Below are positions 47,216 through 59,400 of a stretch of 64,000 nucleotides of DNA, one piece after another (position 1 is the stretch's first letter; every line of letters begins with the position of its first letter). This stretch comes from Medicago truncatula (lineage: Eukaryota > Streptophyta > Magnoliopsida > Fabales > Fabaceae). The notes under the pieces are model-generated. The model searched no databases and was not told where the DNA came from. It worked only from the letters and a program-made list of their open reading frames with translations. The stretch spans positions 5,156,001-5,220,000 of the forward strand of contig NC_053043.1 in NCBI RefSeq assembly GCF_003473485.1, read 5' to 3'. Made by a program: the position numbers and the translations under genes.

Positions 47216-47684
47216 ACACCGCCAAACAAACAGCTACTACATCTTTAGCTCGTACAACCTTTGCTACCTATACAATTTGTTTGTCAAGGACTTCGATATA
47301 TAGCGACTCGTCAATTTTGCTCTGATGTCAAGTCCATGACGTGATAAATCACCTCGAAGGCCAAGTAGAGTTGTAAGGTTACAGCAGCCCTCTCCCTGAA
47401 CTATTTGTAATCCAATTTGTTCATGTTTTCTGGTTTGCTATTTCTCATACAAAAGAAGTTGTCTGACACCTACAAACTGAACTAACAGATCCGATAACCG
47501 GAGTGACATTCCCATACTTTTGTCTAAGAATACAATATACAAATTTGTGGAATGTGAATTTCCAACAAATTTCAGAAAATAATGAAACAACTAAAACAAA
47601 GTACGTAACGAAAAGAAGGAGCCAAAAATCAAATACAACCTCAAAGATACAAGCAAACCAGAAAACCTTGAACCATGAACTTCA
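47216..47684. other. Spacer / 3' flank of the DUF1685 gene
   Basis: No feature that I can support. Confidence 0.4.
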
Positions 47685-48380
47685 TCATCTAACAGTAGAA
47701 GCAACAGTTTGAGCCCAGCACTTGAGACTATATTTCATGTCAACTTCATTAGTAGGAGCAGGAATTTTCCATTTCATCAAAGGTTTCTCTTTCTTTCTCC
47801 TTTTCTGATCCTCCCATGCTTCAGAAAGGTAAGGTCTTTGAATTGCAGACACATCAGAAACATCCTCTTCTTCACCATTCTTCCCTAACCTTTGCAAACC
47901 AGGTATGATTGAAACCAAGCTTGTGTCTTTATCTTCCTCTGAGAAAACAAAACCAAGATCCATGAACCCTTTTACCTCCTCAAACTCAAGGTCTGATAAA
48001 CTCTTGCTTCCACTTTTCCTTCTTCCATTTCTTATGATGTTCTTGTTAGGCACAGCTTGAAGTTGCAACTGTATTTGCTTTTCAGCTTCTGTGTTGAAGT
48101 CTGTGACATCTTTTCCTGAGAGGATTGTTTGAAGCTGTGGTTGGAAAAGGACAGAGTTTGGAGACATAGAATCATGTTTGAAACTTGTCATGGAGTTTAA
48201 CTGGTCACTTATGGACCTTGTATGTTTGGTTTTGATACGAGAAAGCGTTAGTTTTTCTTGAATTTGATGATGTTGGTTTTCATGAGAAATTGTTGATATT
48301 GAAGAACTTGGATATTCCTTCAAAATTTGAAAGCCAAACCAACAAGTATCAAAAAGCTTAAAGATTTCCTCTGCTTCCAT
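47685..48380 (-). CDS. DUF1685 family protein
   Basis: Single uninterrupted frame of 231 residues from ATG 48380 to TGA 47685-47687. It carries the plant-only DUF1685 core: KSLSDLEFEEVKGFMDLGFVF (near residues 125-146), then EEDKDTSLVSIIPGLQRLG, and RPYLSEAWED at about 183-192. The first half is Ser/Gln-rich and probably disordered apart from a hydrophobic start (EEIFKLFDTCWFGFQILKEY). The C-terminal end has basic KRRKKEKPLMKWKIP. No function is established for the family that I know of. No signal peptide or membrane segment. Shorter and longer relatives exist; the length here is normal. Confidence 0.9.
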   Translation of the reverse strand: MEAEEIFKLFDTCWFGFQILKEYPSSSISTISHENQHHQIQEKLTLSRIKTKHTRSISDQLNSMTSFKHDSMSPNSVLFQPQLQTILSGKDVTDFNTEAEKQIQLQLQAVPNKNIIRNGRRKSGSKSLSDLEFEEVKGFMDLGFVFSEEDKDTSLVSIIPGLQRLGKNGEEEDVSDVSAIQRPYLSEAWEDQKRRKKEKPLMKWKIPAPTNEVDMKYSLKCWAQTVASTVR

Positions 48381-48488
48381 GAATGGTTTTTTTTGCTTTG
48401 GAAAAATCAGCTAAGCTTTTTGAATTGTATATAAACACACATTAATTGACAAGTCATGGTAGATAAACATATGAAGATATTTTATACC

Positions 48489-48750
48489 CATGTTTTAAAT
48501 ATTGGACCGGTTCAAAGGTTTGAACCGAGAACTGACCAGTTCGATGGTTGATTTGATCGCGATTGTATTGTAGTTTCATTGAACTTGGCTAACTTGAATG
48601 AGTTGAACCATGATTGGTTCAACCGAATTTTTTCCTTTTGTTTTTTTGAATTTTTATTTGATCATTTGTCATGATTTCATCGATTTAACCCTATTAAACA
48701 ACGACAGGTGGTATCTCTGGTTTGACCTTTAATTCGGTTTTAGAAACATT
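48489..48750. mobile_element. Possible small DNA transposon (hAT-like ends)
   Basis: Starts CATGTTTTAAATATTGGACCGG and ends, read inward, AATGTTTCTAAAACCGAATT. The GGTTCAA/TTGAACC-type phrases resemble the element at 57733-58574. No clear target duplication was found, so this is tentative. Confidence 0.4.
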
Positions 48751-48769
48751 ATTAATATACTTTTTGCAT

Positions 48770-49681
48770 GACAATATTGCCCTCTATGAAAGTGAAATTA
48801 CATGAAGAATTCAACCAATCATTTACATGTTTTGGATTTTAGTATTCCATTTTGTTGTGTGGTGTTTGTATTTTTCAATTAATTTAGAAACATGACTTTT
48901 CCACGGTGGCTTTAAGAAGAAGCAAAAGTAAAAAGTCTATGTGTGGTAAAACAAAGAATTAGGATGTTACTAGATAAAGCTAGATATGAGGTTGGAGAGT
49001 AGTTGATGTCAACAATCTTTATATATGTTCTCTTAGATGTTGACCTTGCTTTGTTACATCTCTTTCTTTGTTGGTTTGGTGATTAAACCAAAGCTTTCAT
49101 ATTGAAACTAATTTCCCTAATAGTAACCAAAGCAATTATTGATAGTTGCTTCCAAACTACATAAAATTGAAAGTCTATAGACTACTGTGGTCGGCAATAG
49201 CTGCAATTTTCATGCTTTGAATTTCTTTAGGTGTTTGAGATTTTTAAAGTTAATATAGACACAACTTTTTAATCAAAAGGATCATCTACCCTATGTTTAA
49301 AAATTAATAATTATTGCACATACAGTGACATCCAATTCTATTTTATTTCTTTAAAAAAAAAAAAGTGACATCCAATTATATTTTATTGGGAGTGTGAGGT
49401 TCTAATGTCATTTTTTTAATATATATCTACAAATATTGATATTGTGATATGATTAAATGTTTATGTGGAGTTTTTATATATATATTTTTTTTCACAAGAT
49501 ATCTTTTTTAGTTTTGAAAGGAAACAAAATTTTAATTAAATTTATTTATTGGTGCATTATTGATTAGTGGACATAGTAATTAAATGAAATTATTTATTGA
49601 CTCTATAAAATTGATGTGTATGTATATGTCGTATTTTCATTATTTCTTTGAAAGATTGTGATAAAATTGCAGGCATGTTGT
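48770..49681. other. Intergenic AT-rich spacer
   Basis: Upstream region of the DUF1685 gene. Nothing else seen. Confidence 0.5.
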
Positions 49682-49688
49682 TACATGT

Positions 49689-49896
49689 TATCGGTAGGCT
49701 GCGTGAACACATTTTATGCAGATGCATGTATCTTTAACTGTGTAGACTAATTTCTCAAGTTTTGTGAGACTTAATTGGTGCAGCAAACTTTCCTTACGAA
49801 TTTTAACTCTGCCGCATATTTAAGATTAGATTTGAACCCAAAACATTGATTTAGTTAAAAGAGATTTATTATTTAAACATTCTTGGGTTGTGCTGA
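49689..49896. mobile_element. SINE-like short retroelement, copy 2
   Basis: Diverged relative of 38244-38439 (shared TGTAGACTAAT-TCTC-AGTT, TTAACTCTGCCGCAT and GATT-GAAC-C blocks), between short TACATGT repeats at 49682-49688 and 49897-49903. Confidence 0.6.
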
Positions 49897-50187
49897 TACA
49901 TGTGGTGACCAAGTAACTTATCTATAAACTAAAATAAATATATACTCTCATAATATGACTTAAATTAATTAACATCGCTAAACTTTTTTAGCGAGGGAAA
50001 TAAAAAATTTCATAGAAGTGTTATTGATTTCGAAGGTTTGAACTTAAACAAATCTCCTCACTCTAAATTTATATGTTGTCTCATGTTCTCTTTTATTCTT
50101 TTTATTTTGTTATGTGAATATTTTGTTACTGAAAATAAGAGACATACATAACTGCATGGTTATTAGGATAGTTCTATTGTTCTGTTA

Positions 50188-50771
50188 GGCAATGTTTGGA
50201 TGAAGAAAAGAAAGAAAGTGAAAGGAAAGAATGTTTAAGGAATGAAAGTGGATAGAAGATAAATGGAAAGTAAGATGATTGTTTAGTTGTTTGATATGAG
50301 TGAAAGTGATAGGAAAATGAAAGGAAAGAATGATGTGTATTTACTAAAATGACATAAATAGCCTCTTATTAAAATGAAATAATATGTAACAATTGACAAC
50401 ATATTGATAAATAAAACAAATAACAATGCAAAATAAAAGGTATATATATAACATAAAAACGAATTAGTAATGGCAGCGTAAATCCATGTGGTAGTGAAGC
50501 ACATTAATTGGAATAAAATAAAATAAAAAACAAAGCACATAACCTGATGAAAAAATATGCATAAAAAAGCAACGGTTATTTGGTCATTTTGTTCAATTGG
50601 ATGACCCTTTCCAACTTTTCTTCTCAATTCTGCGCGAAAAGTTTTCGGACATGGGACCCACTAAAATAAAACTATCGTTCCTTCCTGACAAATGAACCAA
50701 ACTATAGAAGATGTTTCTTTCTTTAATCTTTCTCTCCCCCTCACAATCTATCCATAGAAACAAACACAGCC
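50188..50771. mobile_element. PIF/Harbinger-type MITE, 584 bp
   Basis: Ends GGCAATGTTTGGATGAAG and, from the right, GGCTGTGTTTGTTTCTATGG, flanked by TTA at 50185-50187 and 50772-50774. Interior non-coding; GAAAGGAAAGAATG-rich arms partly pair with the CTTTCTTTAATCTTTC side. Confidence 0.8.
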
Positions 50772-50774
50772 TTA

Positions 50775-52131
50775 GTCTAGAACACAACAGACTCGATTTA
50801 AAAAAAAAAATTGTGAATTTCTTTTAAAAAAAATAGTTCCACGTGATTAATGAAAGCACATGGTTATAATATTCTCATGTGCACCTACCAAATTTATAAT
50901 TATCGCATATGCAGCTATTTTGCTTTTTCTTTTTGTTTGGGTATTGAGAGGGGCCAAAAGCCCTGTGCAGCTACTTTTCAAATTATATTATCGCTTTTAA
51001 TTACATAAAGTGCGCTGCTACGTGCTACCTAATTTTCTCTCTCAAAAAAATAAGTGCTCCTAATTTTTAAGTTTCTTTTTTTACATGAGAGAACATAGAA
51101 AAAAGGACAAAAACAAAAACAAAGTTCTAATAAAGATACTCTTCGGATATGTCCTATAAACGTCAAACACATGTTAGAAAAGGATTCATTAACTATAATC
51201 AAAGAGTTTATATAATTAACTCTTATCTTTACAAGGATATCTGCACAAACATTTTATTTTTGAACAAACAAAAATGGAATAAATAAAAACTTAAATCTTT
51301 CCCGCATAATGTGTGCCAAAAAGATTACAAAATGATACAATAAGTCAAACACCATAATAACGACACCATAGCACATGACAAAGCTAAATTACAGACATCA
51401 ATTCACTTTACTACTTTTTCGCACATAACCACCTCATTTATATACTGACTTGAGCGTCGGAGTGGTAACGTGCTTGCAGGCACAATCATCATCTGCCATG
51501 AAGACCACTGCGAAGAATCAACATCCGCCACAACGGAGCACCGCAAACAACTGTATCATTTTCTTGATCTTTACCAGATAGATCATAAATAAATCAATGA
51601 TCAATTTTATTAGAGTTGGTTTGCTAAAAATAACTTTCTTGTTTATAACAAATAACTTATAACTTATAGGTTCATATGACCAAAGTAGATCATTTAGTAA
51701 CATTTTTTTCTCACGAGCTTCTAGCATTTTTGATAAATTACTTAAATTTTACCCTTATCATCGTAATTTATAAATTATTAGTTAAAAATATGTTTTTGTC
51801 ATTTCATATTTATCAGCTAGTTTATTGGATAATTTTTATCAAACACTACAAATTCAATCAATTAAGCCCCTTACCAGCTAGCTAGCTTGTGCTTTATTCG
51901 TCATAAACTCATACTATCAACTAATTTATCAGTTATCCTATACTTTTTATCATGCAAAGTCTAAGTTTATATTTTGGATTGAAATCAATATTATAAGCAT
52001 ATATAATAAATTAAGGATATGTTCATATAGATTTTCTTATTTTATATTATTTCTAGTTTAGAGCAACCAAATCAGAAGCATGGTGTAGTAGGTGAAACTA
52101 ATGGTGACGATTGATTGTACACAATTCATAA
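50775..52131. other. Intergenic; one LTR-like phrase
   Basis: 51430-51560 holds TGACTTGAGCGTCGGAGTG, a phrase common in plant LTRs, so an old LTR scrap may lie here, but its limits cannot be set. No genes. Confidence 0.35.
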
Positions 52132-52139
52132 TATTTGTT

Positions 52140-52712
52140 AGGCTAAATATTATTTTAGGTCTTTTAAGTTACATTATTATAATAAATTAATCCTTTAAAT
52201 TTTTTTAGTTACAAATTGGTCCTTTAAATCATAAAATATTTGCACCATTATTCTAATTTCATCAAACTCAATCAAAAAGTGTTTATGTGAATGTTTAATG
52301 TTAAGTTGGTTGGTCCAAATTCATTATTTTCAAAACTAGAGCTCATGGGTGTGTTATTCGGTCTTGATTCAAAACAAAATTTACCAATTACTTAATTTAT
52401 AATATTGTTCATCAAATATTTATATGTAAAATTAGGTTTGAAATTTAAAAACAAGAACAAGAAAATGTGTATAAATAATCATGTTTGATGTCATAAACAC
52501 TTTTGGACCTAACATCTTAATGTTACATGGTCTATAAACACTTTTTAACGAAGTTGGCTGAAAAGAGGGATGACAGTGTAAATATTATATGACTTCAAGG
52601 ATCAATTTGTAACAAAAAAAATAACTTAAAGGACCAATTGGTAACACAAAAATCTTACAGAACTAATATGTAATAAACATATAACTTAAAGGACCATGAG
52701 AGATATTTGGCC
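52140..52712. mobile_element. MITE with AGGCTAAATATT ends
   Basis: Ends AGGCTAAATATTATTTTAGG and, from the right, AGGCCAAATATCTCTCATGG, and the arms continue with GGTC-TTTAAGTTA on both sides. Flanks TATTTGTT at 52132-52139 and 52713-52720 (8 or 9 bp). MULE-like by end style. Confidence 0.8.
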
Positions 52713-52738
52713 TATTTGTTATTTGATAAATCCAACTA

Positions 52739-52995
52739 TGTTAGTTGATAATAGTTAATTAGTTAGTTAGTTTGTGACTTGTAGTGCAAGTTACAACACT
52801 TAGCCTATAAATAATTAGTTTTGTAATCAATTGAATACCTCTATTCAATCTTAATTCAAAATATTATAATTCATTAATTTAAACTCTCTTCATTCTCATC
52901 ACAGAACGTTATCATTTCTACCGAAAAATTCTGAACACTCTCTTTTCTCTCTCATGATTGAGTGTAAGCATCAAGTTTGCACCAACAACATTCAT
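52739..52995 (+). repeat. Possible solo LTR of a Ty1-copia element
   Basis: Starts TGTTAGTTGATAATAG, has a TATA-like CCTATAAATAATTAG at about 52803, a T/C-rich leader and several possible TG...CA right ends near 52990. No partner LTR, no target duplication found. Fossil; tentative. Confidence 0.35.
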
Positions 52996-53015
52996 AAATC
53001 AAATATTATATCTAC

Positions 53016-53429
53016 CAAGAAATTTTAGCCTATACCCCGACACATGTACTTTCTCCCCTACAAATCTTTGAAAATCCAAATTTTATCCTCTTTGCTATTT
53101 AACCTTTTACATTTTAATTTTTTTTCACCCTCACTTTCAACCAGAAAACATCAAACCTCAATCAAAGATTTTAGTAAACAATTGAGAGAACAAACACAAT
53201 CATATGGAGAAACGATTAACAATAACATTTTGGTTGATGCCTGCAAAATAAAAATCAAATCGAACGTTTTGGGCAAAAAAGAGTTCCAGTAATGCGTATT
53301 GTTTGTTGTGCGTTTCCCAAAAAAAGTGAAAGAGTGATTGAATTTTATTTTATGTAAAGGGTATAATTCGAACTTTATGTTAAAGGTTGGGGTCAAGATA
53401 TAAATGTAGGGGTGTGGGGTATAACTTCC
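53016..53429. mobile_element. Short relative of the MULE-type element at 31451
   Basis: Left AAGAAATTTTAGCCTATACC, right end inward GGAAGTTATACCCCACACC, with the same ACCCTCACTTTCAA phrase inside as the larger element. Flanks TATATCTAC (53007-53015) and TCTATCTAC (53430-53438), eight of nine bases equal. Confidence 0.7.
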
Positions 53430-53439
53430 TCTATCTACA

Positions 53440-54669
53440 TGGATAAGATTCTTAGTGGGCTGGATAAAAGAAATTCTTAGTGGGCCAGGCTTTTTGAAAT
53501 CCAAGAAGTAGCTTATATTGGAACGAGAACAAGGTTTACTCCTCGTCTCCTCCTGCTTTCGACCAAAAAGAAAACAATACTCTTCCTGGCTTTACTTTCC
53601 TTTGGTTCTAAATAAATCGTCATTTTCTTTGTGTGATGTTTTGGCTATCTTCCTTTTTAGCCTAAGCACAAGAAAACATGTCTTCCTTTTTTTAGTTTTA
53701 CAATGTTAATTTACAACTAATAACTCAAAATTGTTTACTTAAAAAATGATCAATTGAACATAGTTTGACACAAATGGTAAAAGCTTGAATCTCAACTATT
53801 TATTTGGTTTTTTGACAAGGTTTAAACTATAGATAATACATATGAAAAAAACATATGTTGTAATAGATCAATCGATTAAATAAATCTCAATTATTTCGAG
53901 AAATTAATTTACATACTCTGCGCAAAGGATACTTTGGTATTCCCCCACAAAAATGATCAACCATAAAGGTAGGGCACGTGAGTAAGAAAGGTGAGGTTTA
54001 TACTCCAAACGAAAAGAAAGAATCTCTTCATGATGATGCACGATATGTTATTTATAATATAGTTGTATCACTCACTCTTCTAGATGGCCGTTTGATTATT
54101 ATAAAGTACCCAAGAAAAATCAAATGCAAGAAACATAAAATAAAGAGACAATCAAACAAAGGAAAAACTAAACTAATAATTGATTGGAAGAATGCCCAAG
54201 AAATGACAAAAAGAGAGTAGACTTTAATAAGTGGCCTTATCCTTACAGATATTTTCATATAAACTAATCACTTATTAAACCTTAAGGTTGCTTTCAAATG
54301 ACATGTACTTTAAATTAAATAATTAGTCATAAGCTTCCATAAGATGCGGTACTCAACCGGACGTTCCCCTAATAAACAAATGATTATGCAGTGATAATTG
54401 CTCCACCAATAAGTCTCCACAAAGCTCCTAGTTTTTTAGGGCATTCTCTCTCTAATCTTTATAATCTTCTTCAATTCACTTTGTTATTTATTTTGAGCAT
54501 ACCTCTTTCTATGCTTAATTAGGTAGCCACTTTATAAATATCATATCACCGACACCTTTTAAGAGTGATTAAGGGTCAAGATTAACTATAGCTAGAAATT
54601 GACAGTGGATTTACAAGCTTATGTGACTGTGAGAGTGAATAAAACATTGTTGATTCAATTCCCTCTAAC
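53440..54669. other. Spacer and WRKY promoter region
   Basis: The 80-codon frame at 53978-54220 is Lys-rich and matches nothing. 54300-54669 should carry the WRKY promoter; I could not single out a TATA box with confidence. Confidence 0.4.
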
Positions 54670-55779
54670 ATGGAAAGATCATCACTCTCTTCTTCTGCTA
54701 AAAGGTAAATATCATTTTCCATCAATATTAATAGTTAGCTTTTGAGCTATAGAAATTCCTTTTAAGCAAAATTTGAGTGTACTACATGCATCATTATGAA
54801 TTATCAACATCTCAACTATTGATCTGTAGAAAATAATTTTCCATGTTAATTAATGTATAATAGGCGAGGTATAAAGAAAAGAGTAGTAGAGATTCCAATG
54901 AAGAATGTTGAAGGGACTAATACTCCACCGTCTGATTCATGGGCTTGGAGAAAGTATGGTCAGAAACCCATCAAAGGTTCCCCTTATCCAAGGTATATTA
55001 TTTCTCATTCTCAATCTCATCCCCTTTACATTCATTCATGTCACAATAAAATTAGAATTTAGAGACATAAAAATAATTTTTTGCAAAATTAAAAGCTTTT
55101 CAATTTTGCATAAAAGCTAAATTATTGAAACATTGTACTTTCATTTCAAAGCGAAATTGCATTCAATTAAATTTGCATGTTGCAGTTGAAACTGCGTGTA
55201 GTTGTTTTGACTGCATAACTGCACGTACTTTTGACTGTATGCAATTATGTTGAAATGTTATTTATTATATTTATGGCGAAATTTTGGAACAGAGGATACT
55301 ATAGATGTAGCAGTTCAAAGAATTGTCCAGCAAGAAAACAAGTTGAAAGAAACCACATGGACCCCACCGTACTCCTTGTAACATACACCTCCGATCACAA
55401 CCACGCCGTGCCACCACCGAGAAACTACCGCAACACAAGCAACAACACCGCATCAAACAAAGACTCCGAATCAGAACAAGAACCAGATGAAACGTTCACG
55501 AATATTGAAGAAAATTCAATGATTGCCACCGGTGATGAGTTAGGAGGATGGTTTGGAGATGTGGAGGCGATCGGATCACCGGCAGTGTTGGAGTGTCCGA
55601 TATTCTCGGAGAAGGAAGTGTCGATGTTGGGAGAAGAAGAGATGTCGTTGTTTGCAGATCTTGGTGAGTTGCCGGAGTGTTCGGCGGTGTTTTGGAGAGG
55701 TAGGAGGAGTGGTGCCGGCGCCGGCGCCAGTGGTGATGTTAGTGTGGGACCACTAGTTGAAGCTAATTGCTCGTTGTGA
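54670..55779 (+). CDS. WRKY transcription factor, group IIe (WRKY65/69-like)
   Basis: Three exons, frame closing at both junctions: 54670-54704, 54864-54992, 55293-55779; product 216 residues. The single WRKY domain has WRKYGQK at residues 40-46 within [20 protein letters not shown], and a C2H2 zinc site C60-X5-C66-X23-H90-X-H92. The pattern [38 protein letters not shown] is that of group IIe. The second intron splits the domain right after the PYPR arginine, the R-type position shared by groups IIc, IId, IIe and III. The protein binds W boxes (TTGAC) in the nucleus. The basic KKRVVEIP before the domain is a likely nuclear signal. The C-terminal part is acidic with [15 protein letters not shown], a plausible activation region. 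The N-terminus is shorter than in Arabidopsis WRKY65/69, which end up near 260 residues. Confidence 0.96.
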
Positions 55780-56335
55780 CACGTGTCTTTGTATTTTTTA
55801 TTTATTTTTTAATTTTCCGGGTTTGTTGGGTTTAGTTTGGAAGAAAACAAAAATGAAATACAACAAGTGGATATATGCAGTTGGGAGATTCTGTCCCCAC
55901 GTGCTTGTAATTATTATCAACTACATGATTATGAAATCATTATCATATTAAGTTCTTAATTTGATGCTTTATTCATAGCTGGCATAGTTATCCTTTCTTT
56001 TACAGATAAGATTTTTCCAAAATGAAACACTTCCTAAATTGTAACTACATAGTCGTGATATTTTTACAACCATATCTAACAACTTTTGATGACAACTTTT
56101 ATTTATTTAATTTCTATTGGTCCAAAATAATAGAGAGAGAAAGAGGAAGAGATAAATTAAGAATATAATGTGAGTATGAGAGAGAAAGTTGTTAAAAAGT
56201 AAATGTACATCTATCATTTCTCTTTTGTGAATACTCTTAACATGGTCCGTTCCTTAAAGAATATGACATAGCACCATACAATTTTGATCGCATATTAAAG
56301 GGAACTTGTTCAAGAATCATTTGCATATGAATGAA
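55780..56335. other. 3' flank of the WRKY gene
   Basis: Spacer without supportable features. Confidence 0.5.
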
Positions 56336-56344
56336 TTTGAAATT

Positions 56345-56784
56345 GTGTTAAATATATTTTTGGTCCCTATAAATCTACCAATTTTTTGTTTTAGTTTCTC
56401 TACATTTTTTTTTTCAATTTTTAGTCCCTATAAAATTTTCAATTATTCCTTTTGATCCCTATTTTTAAGTAAATTTTTTCATTTTTTAATGAAATTTTGT
56501 AGAAATGTATAATATGTTTGGTGGTAACAAAAACATATAAAAATTCATATTTAATTCATGTCTTAGTAAAAAATTATAATTTTTTTTTAGAGAGATCTTT
56601 ATAATATTATAAATTTTTCTTCAAAATTTTATTCAAAAATATGAATTATACATATGAGTTTACTTGAAAAAGGGACCAAAAGTGAAGATGGAAAATTTTT
56701 GAGGACTAAAAGTTGAAGGAAAATTTTACAAGGATTAAAACGAAAAGTTGATATATTTATAGGGACCAAAAACATATTTAACCC
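56345..56784. mobile_element. MULE-type MITE, 440 bp
   Basis: Ends GTGTTAAATATATTTTTGGT and, from the right, GGGTTAAATATGTTTTTGGT, flanked by an exact 9-bp duplication TTTGAAATT (56336-56344 and 56785-56793). 'GGTCCCTATAAAT' phrases on both arms. Confidence 0.92.
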
Positions 56785-56793
56785 TTTGAAATT

Positions 56794-57724
56794 AAAGTTG
56801 AGATTTTCTCTATTTTTCAAAAGAAATGGAGGTTTTAGTTTTAGAATATAAATGATTCTTTAACAAGTTCACATTAATATGTAATCAACATGTAATTTGA
56901 CTAAGTATCATAGCTAAAATATGTTCTTTCAATTTAGTTTCTAATATTGGTCATTCAAAAAAATGCAACCTCAATTTTTTGGTAACGGCCAAATTTAACG
57001 TCAGGAACTAAGTGACTAATGAATTTTTTAGTTTGGGATTGTTTTGTATTTTTTCTTAAATCAGAGACCATTACGATAGTAATGTGCAGAGTCAAAAATT
57101 AAAATGATTATTTATCCTAATTTTTATACTCTCTGAACTCAAAATGAACACTTAGCGGAAGAAAAAAGATAGTAGAGAAAACACATCAAGAATTTTTAAG
57201 TTAAAAATTATCTTAATAAGAAAATTAGAATTACAATAGCTTTATTGATACAAGAGGATATCTTTCAACTTCATCCAAATCATTTGGTATATAGTATTTT
57301 TCAATTGGCACCACCAATAAAATATTTTTCACTACCACTTTTGGATTGCTTCTCCTAGATGAGAAAATGAATCTCTACAAAGATCCTCATATTTATATGA
57401 AAAGAATGTGATTTAGAACATTAAGGTTCTATTTGGGAGTTTAGGAGGGAAGGGAAGGACTTTGAAAATTTTGAAAAAGAAAAATAATATGAGGGAAGGG
57501 AAGAGAGGACTTTTGAATAGTTTATTTGTTTCATAATCTAAAACCCTCCCCTTGATAAGGGAGCTAAAAAATTGTATTAGATGATGATTTTTTAGGCTTA
57601 AATAAATTTTTTAAATTTAATTTATGTTGTTATAAAATTCTAAAAATTTAAAATATATTAATCATAAACATTCATTTATTATTCTGTACAAAAACAATTT
57701 TAAAAAATAAAATGTGAAAGACTT
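56794..57724. other. Spacer with a possible transposon end
   Basis: GGTTCTATTTGGGAG after TAA near 57423 looks like one end of a PIF-type element, but I found no matching right end. Confidence 0.35.
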
Positions 57725-57732
57725 GTCTAAAA

Positions 57733-58574
57733 CAGTGTTTTAAAACCCGTATCGACCCGGCCGGTTGGACCGGTCGGCCTGCGAACCGAAGGGTGCAATG
57801 GTTCGGGCAGAGGCTATAGGACCGGAAGTGTAACCCGCTGTGACCCAACCGGATCAGTGGGCGGACCAGCGAACCAGTTTAGTCCACCCGACCCGTTTTC
57901 CCTTTTTTTTTTTTTTTTTTTTTTTATTACAGAGGCACGACATATATAAAGACAAAAACCTAGCAACACGTACTCCCAACCCAAATGCCATTTTCAACTG
58001 TCGTTCTCCTCTTCCATCTCAATCGATGAAGATGATGAATATGGATATCAAGACTATGACAATTTGACTCCATGGGCATAAATAGTTTATTGATTAGTGA
58101 ATTGTTATAACTTATTTGAGTTTCTGTTTTTTGTTGATTATGTAACTTACTTGGGTTTGTAAGTTTATTATATTTTGATTTCCAACAATGTTTAGAACAT
58201 ACTATGTTTTAAAGATGGAATCTGAATTAGAACTTATTTGTAAGTTTTTTTATGCAGTACTATTGTTTAATATATGAGTTAATTTGAATTTGGATTGGAA
58301 TTAGCTTGTACTATGTTGCAGTTAAGAAATTAACTTGCTAACTTGCAGTTGTGAAGATAATTTTTTTAATGTACGAACTTTAAATAGAAAAAAAAATGAC
58401 ACGATCTTTTTTTATCAAAATTTCATTCATAATGTAAATTTTGGTCATAAATATTTTTTTATATAGACCGGGTCAATAATCATGCGGTTTGACCAATGAC
58501 CCATTGGTTCGACCACTGACCCAGTAACCCAGTACCTTGACTGGGTCGATCACCGGTTCAGGTTTAAAACATTG
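57733..58574. mobile_element. hAT-like non-autonomous transposon, 842 bp
   Basis: Ends CAGTGTTTTAAAACCCG and, from the right, CAATGTTTTAAACCTG, then subterminal repeats of GACCGG/CCGGTC and GGTTCG/CGAACC on both arms. Flanked by an exact 8-bp duplication GTCTAAAA (57725-57732 and 58575-58582), the hAT target size. The interior is AT-rich and non-coding. Confidence 0.85.
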
Positions 58575-58879
58575 GTCTAAAATATTAAAAAAAAAATTGT
58601 TACATAATTTACCATTATTAAAATTATTTCAAATCAATAAATGTATCCAGCAAATGTCAAATATGTCATTAGTAACCCATATGTCAAATGTCAAATAATG
58701 TGTACACAATCTCTGGATCTTTGCTATAGTGAATGAGTAAATACAGTAAAGACTAAAGAGTGCTTTCTTTCTGCAAAATTTAAAACCTGTGAGGCTGTGA
58801 CATAAAAAAAATCCTAATACAAACATCAATGGTGGAAATCAAAAGATAATTGCATTGCAGATTTGCTAGATTTAGAGAC

Positions 58880-59160
58880 ATTTGGGCTGTGGACTGCGGA
58901 TAAACAACTTCACAGGTGAAATTCCACATAAACTTGTCTCACTGGGATGCTTCAAATACTTGATATGTCCTTCAAAGAAGAGAGCAAATGACCTGAATTT
59001 TTTAGCAGTCAAAATGCTTCTGCAGCTCGGAATTGCGGAATACATCCTGATAGGAATATTTGTATATCTTAAAGCTTCTATGACGGGAATGAGCTTCCTT
59101 ACGGCGACACATTCTACACCGAAATACTCTCATCATTAGATCAAAGATCATGATAATCAT
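58880..59160 (+). other. Possible gene fragment with one LRR-like phrase
   Basis: A frame reads NNFTGEIPHKLVSLGCFKYL, which fits one plant leucine-rich repeat (LxxLxxLxxLxLxxNxFTGEIPxxL) of a receptor kinase or receptor-like protein. Nothing on either side extends it convincingly. Perhaps a dead fragment of an LRR gene. Confidence 0.35.
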
Positions 59161-59304
59161 CACATTAACCAGAGCTGCTATTCATTAGAGCTCTAATCCA
59201 ATCTCTATTCCTTTCCTTTGGTAAAAGATTCAGCCCCACCTACAAAATCCATTACTCAGTAACTGCAGAATAAATTCAACAGCCCTTCCAAAAATTTAAT
59301 TAAT

Positions 59305-59400
59305 AAATGAAGTTTCCCTTACAAGATAGAAGGGAAGCTTCATTTATCTAGAAACCATTACTATAAAAGGATCACAAGATAGAACTCATTGTGATCCTTT
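59305..59400. repeat. Two short hairpins side by side
   Basis: First: AAATGAAG-TTTCCCTT and AAGGGAA-GCTTCATTT around the loop at about 59321-59329. Second: a perfect 12-bp stem AAAGGATCACAA / TTGTGATCCTTT (59366-59377 and 59389-59400) with an 11-base loop. Confidence 0.7.

Noticed and set aside
53978-54220. 80-codon Lys-rich frame upstream of the WRKY gene
   Set aside because: Composition is that of AT-rich spacer, no domain, no promoter seen.
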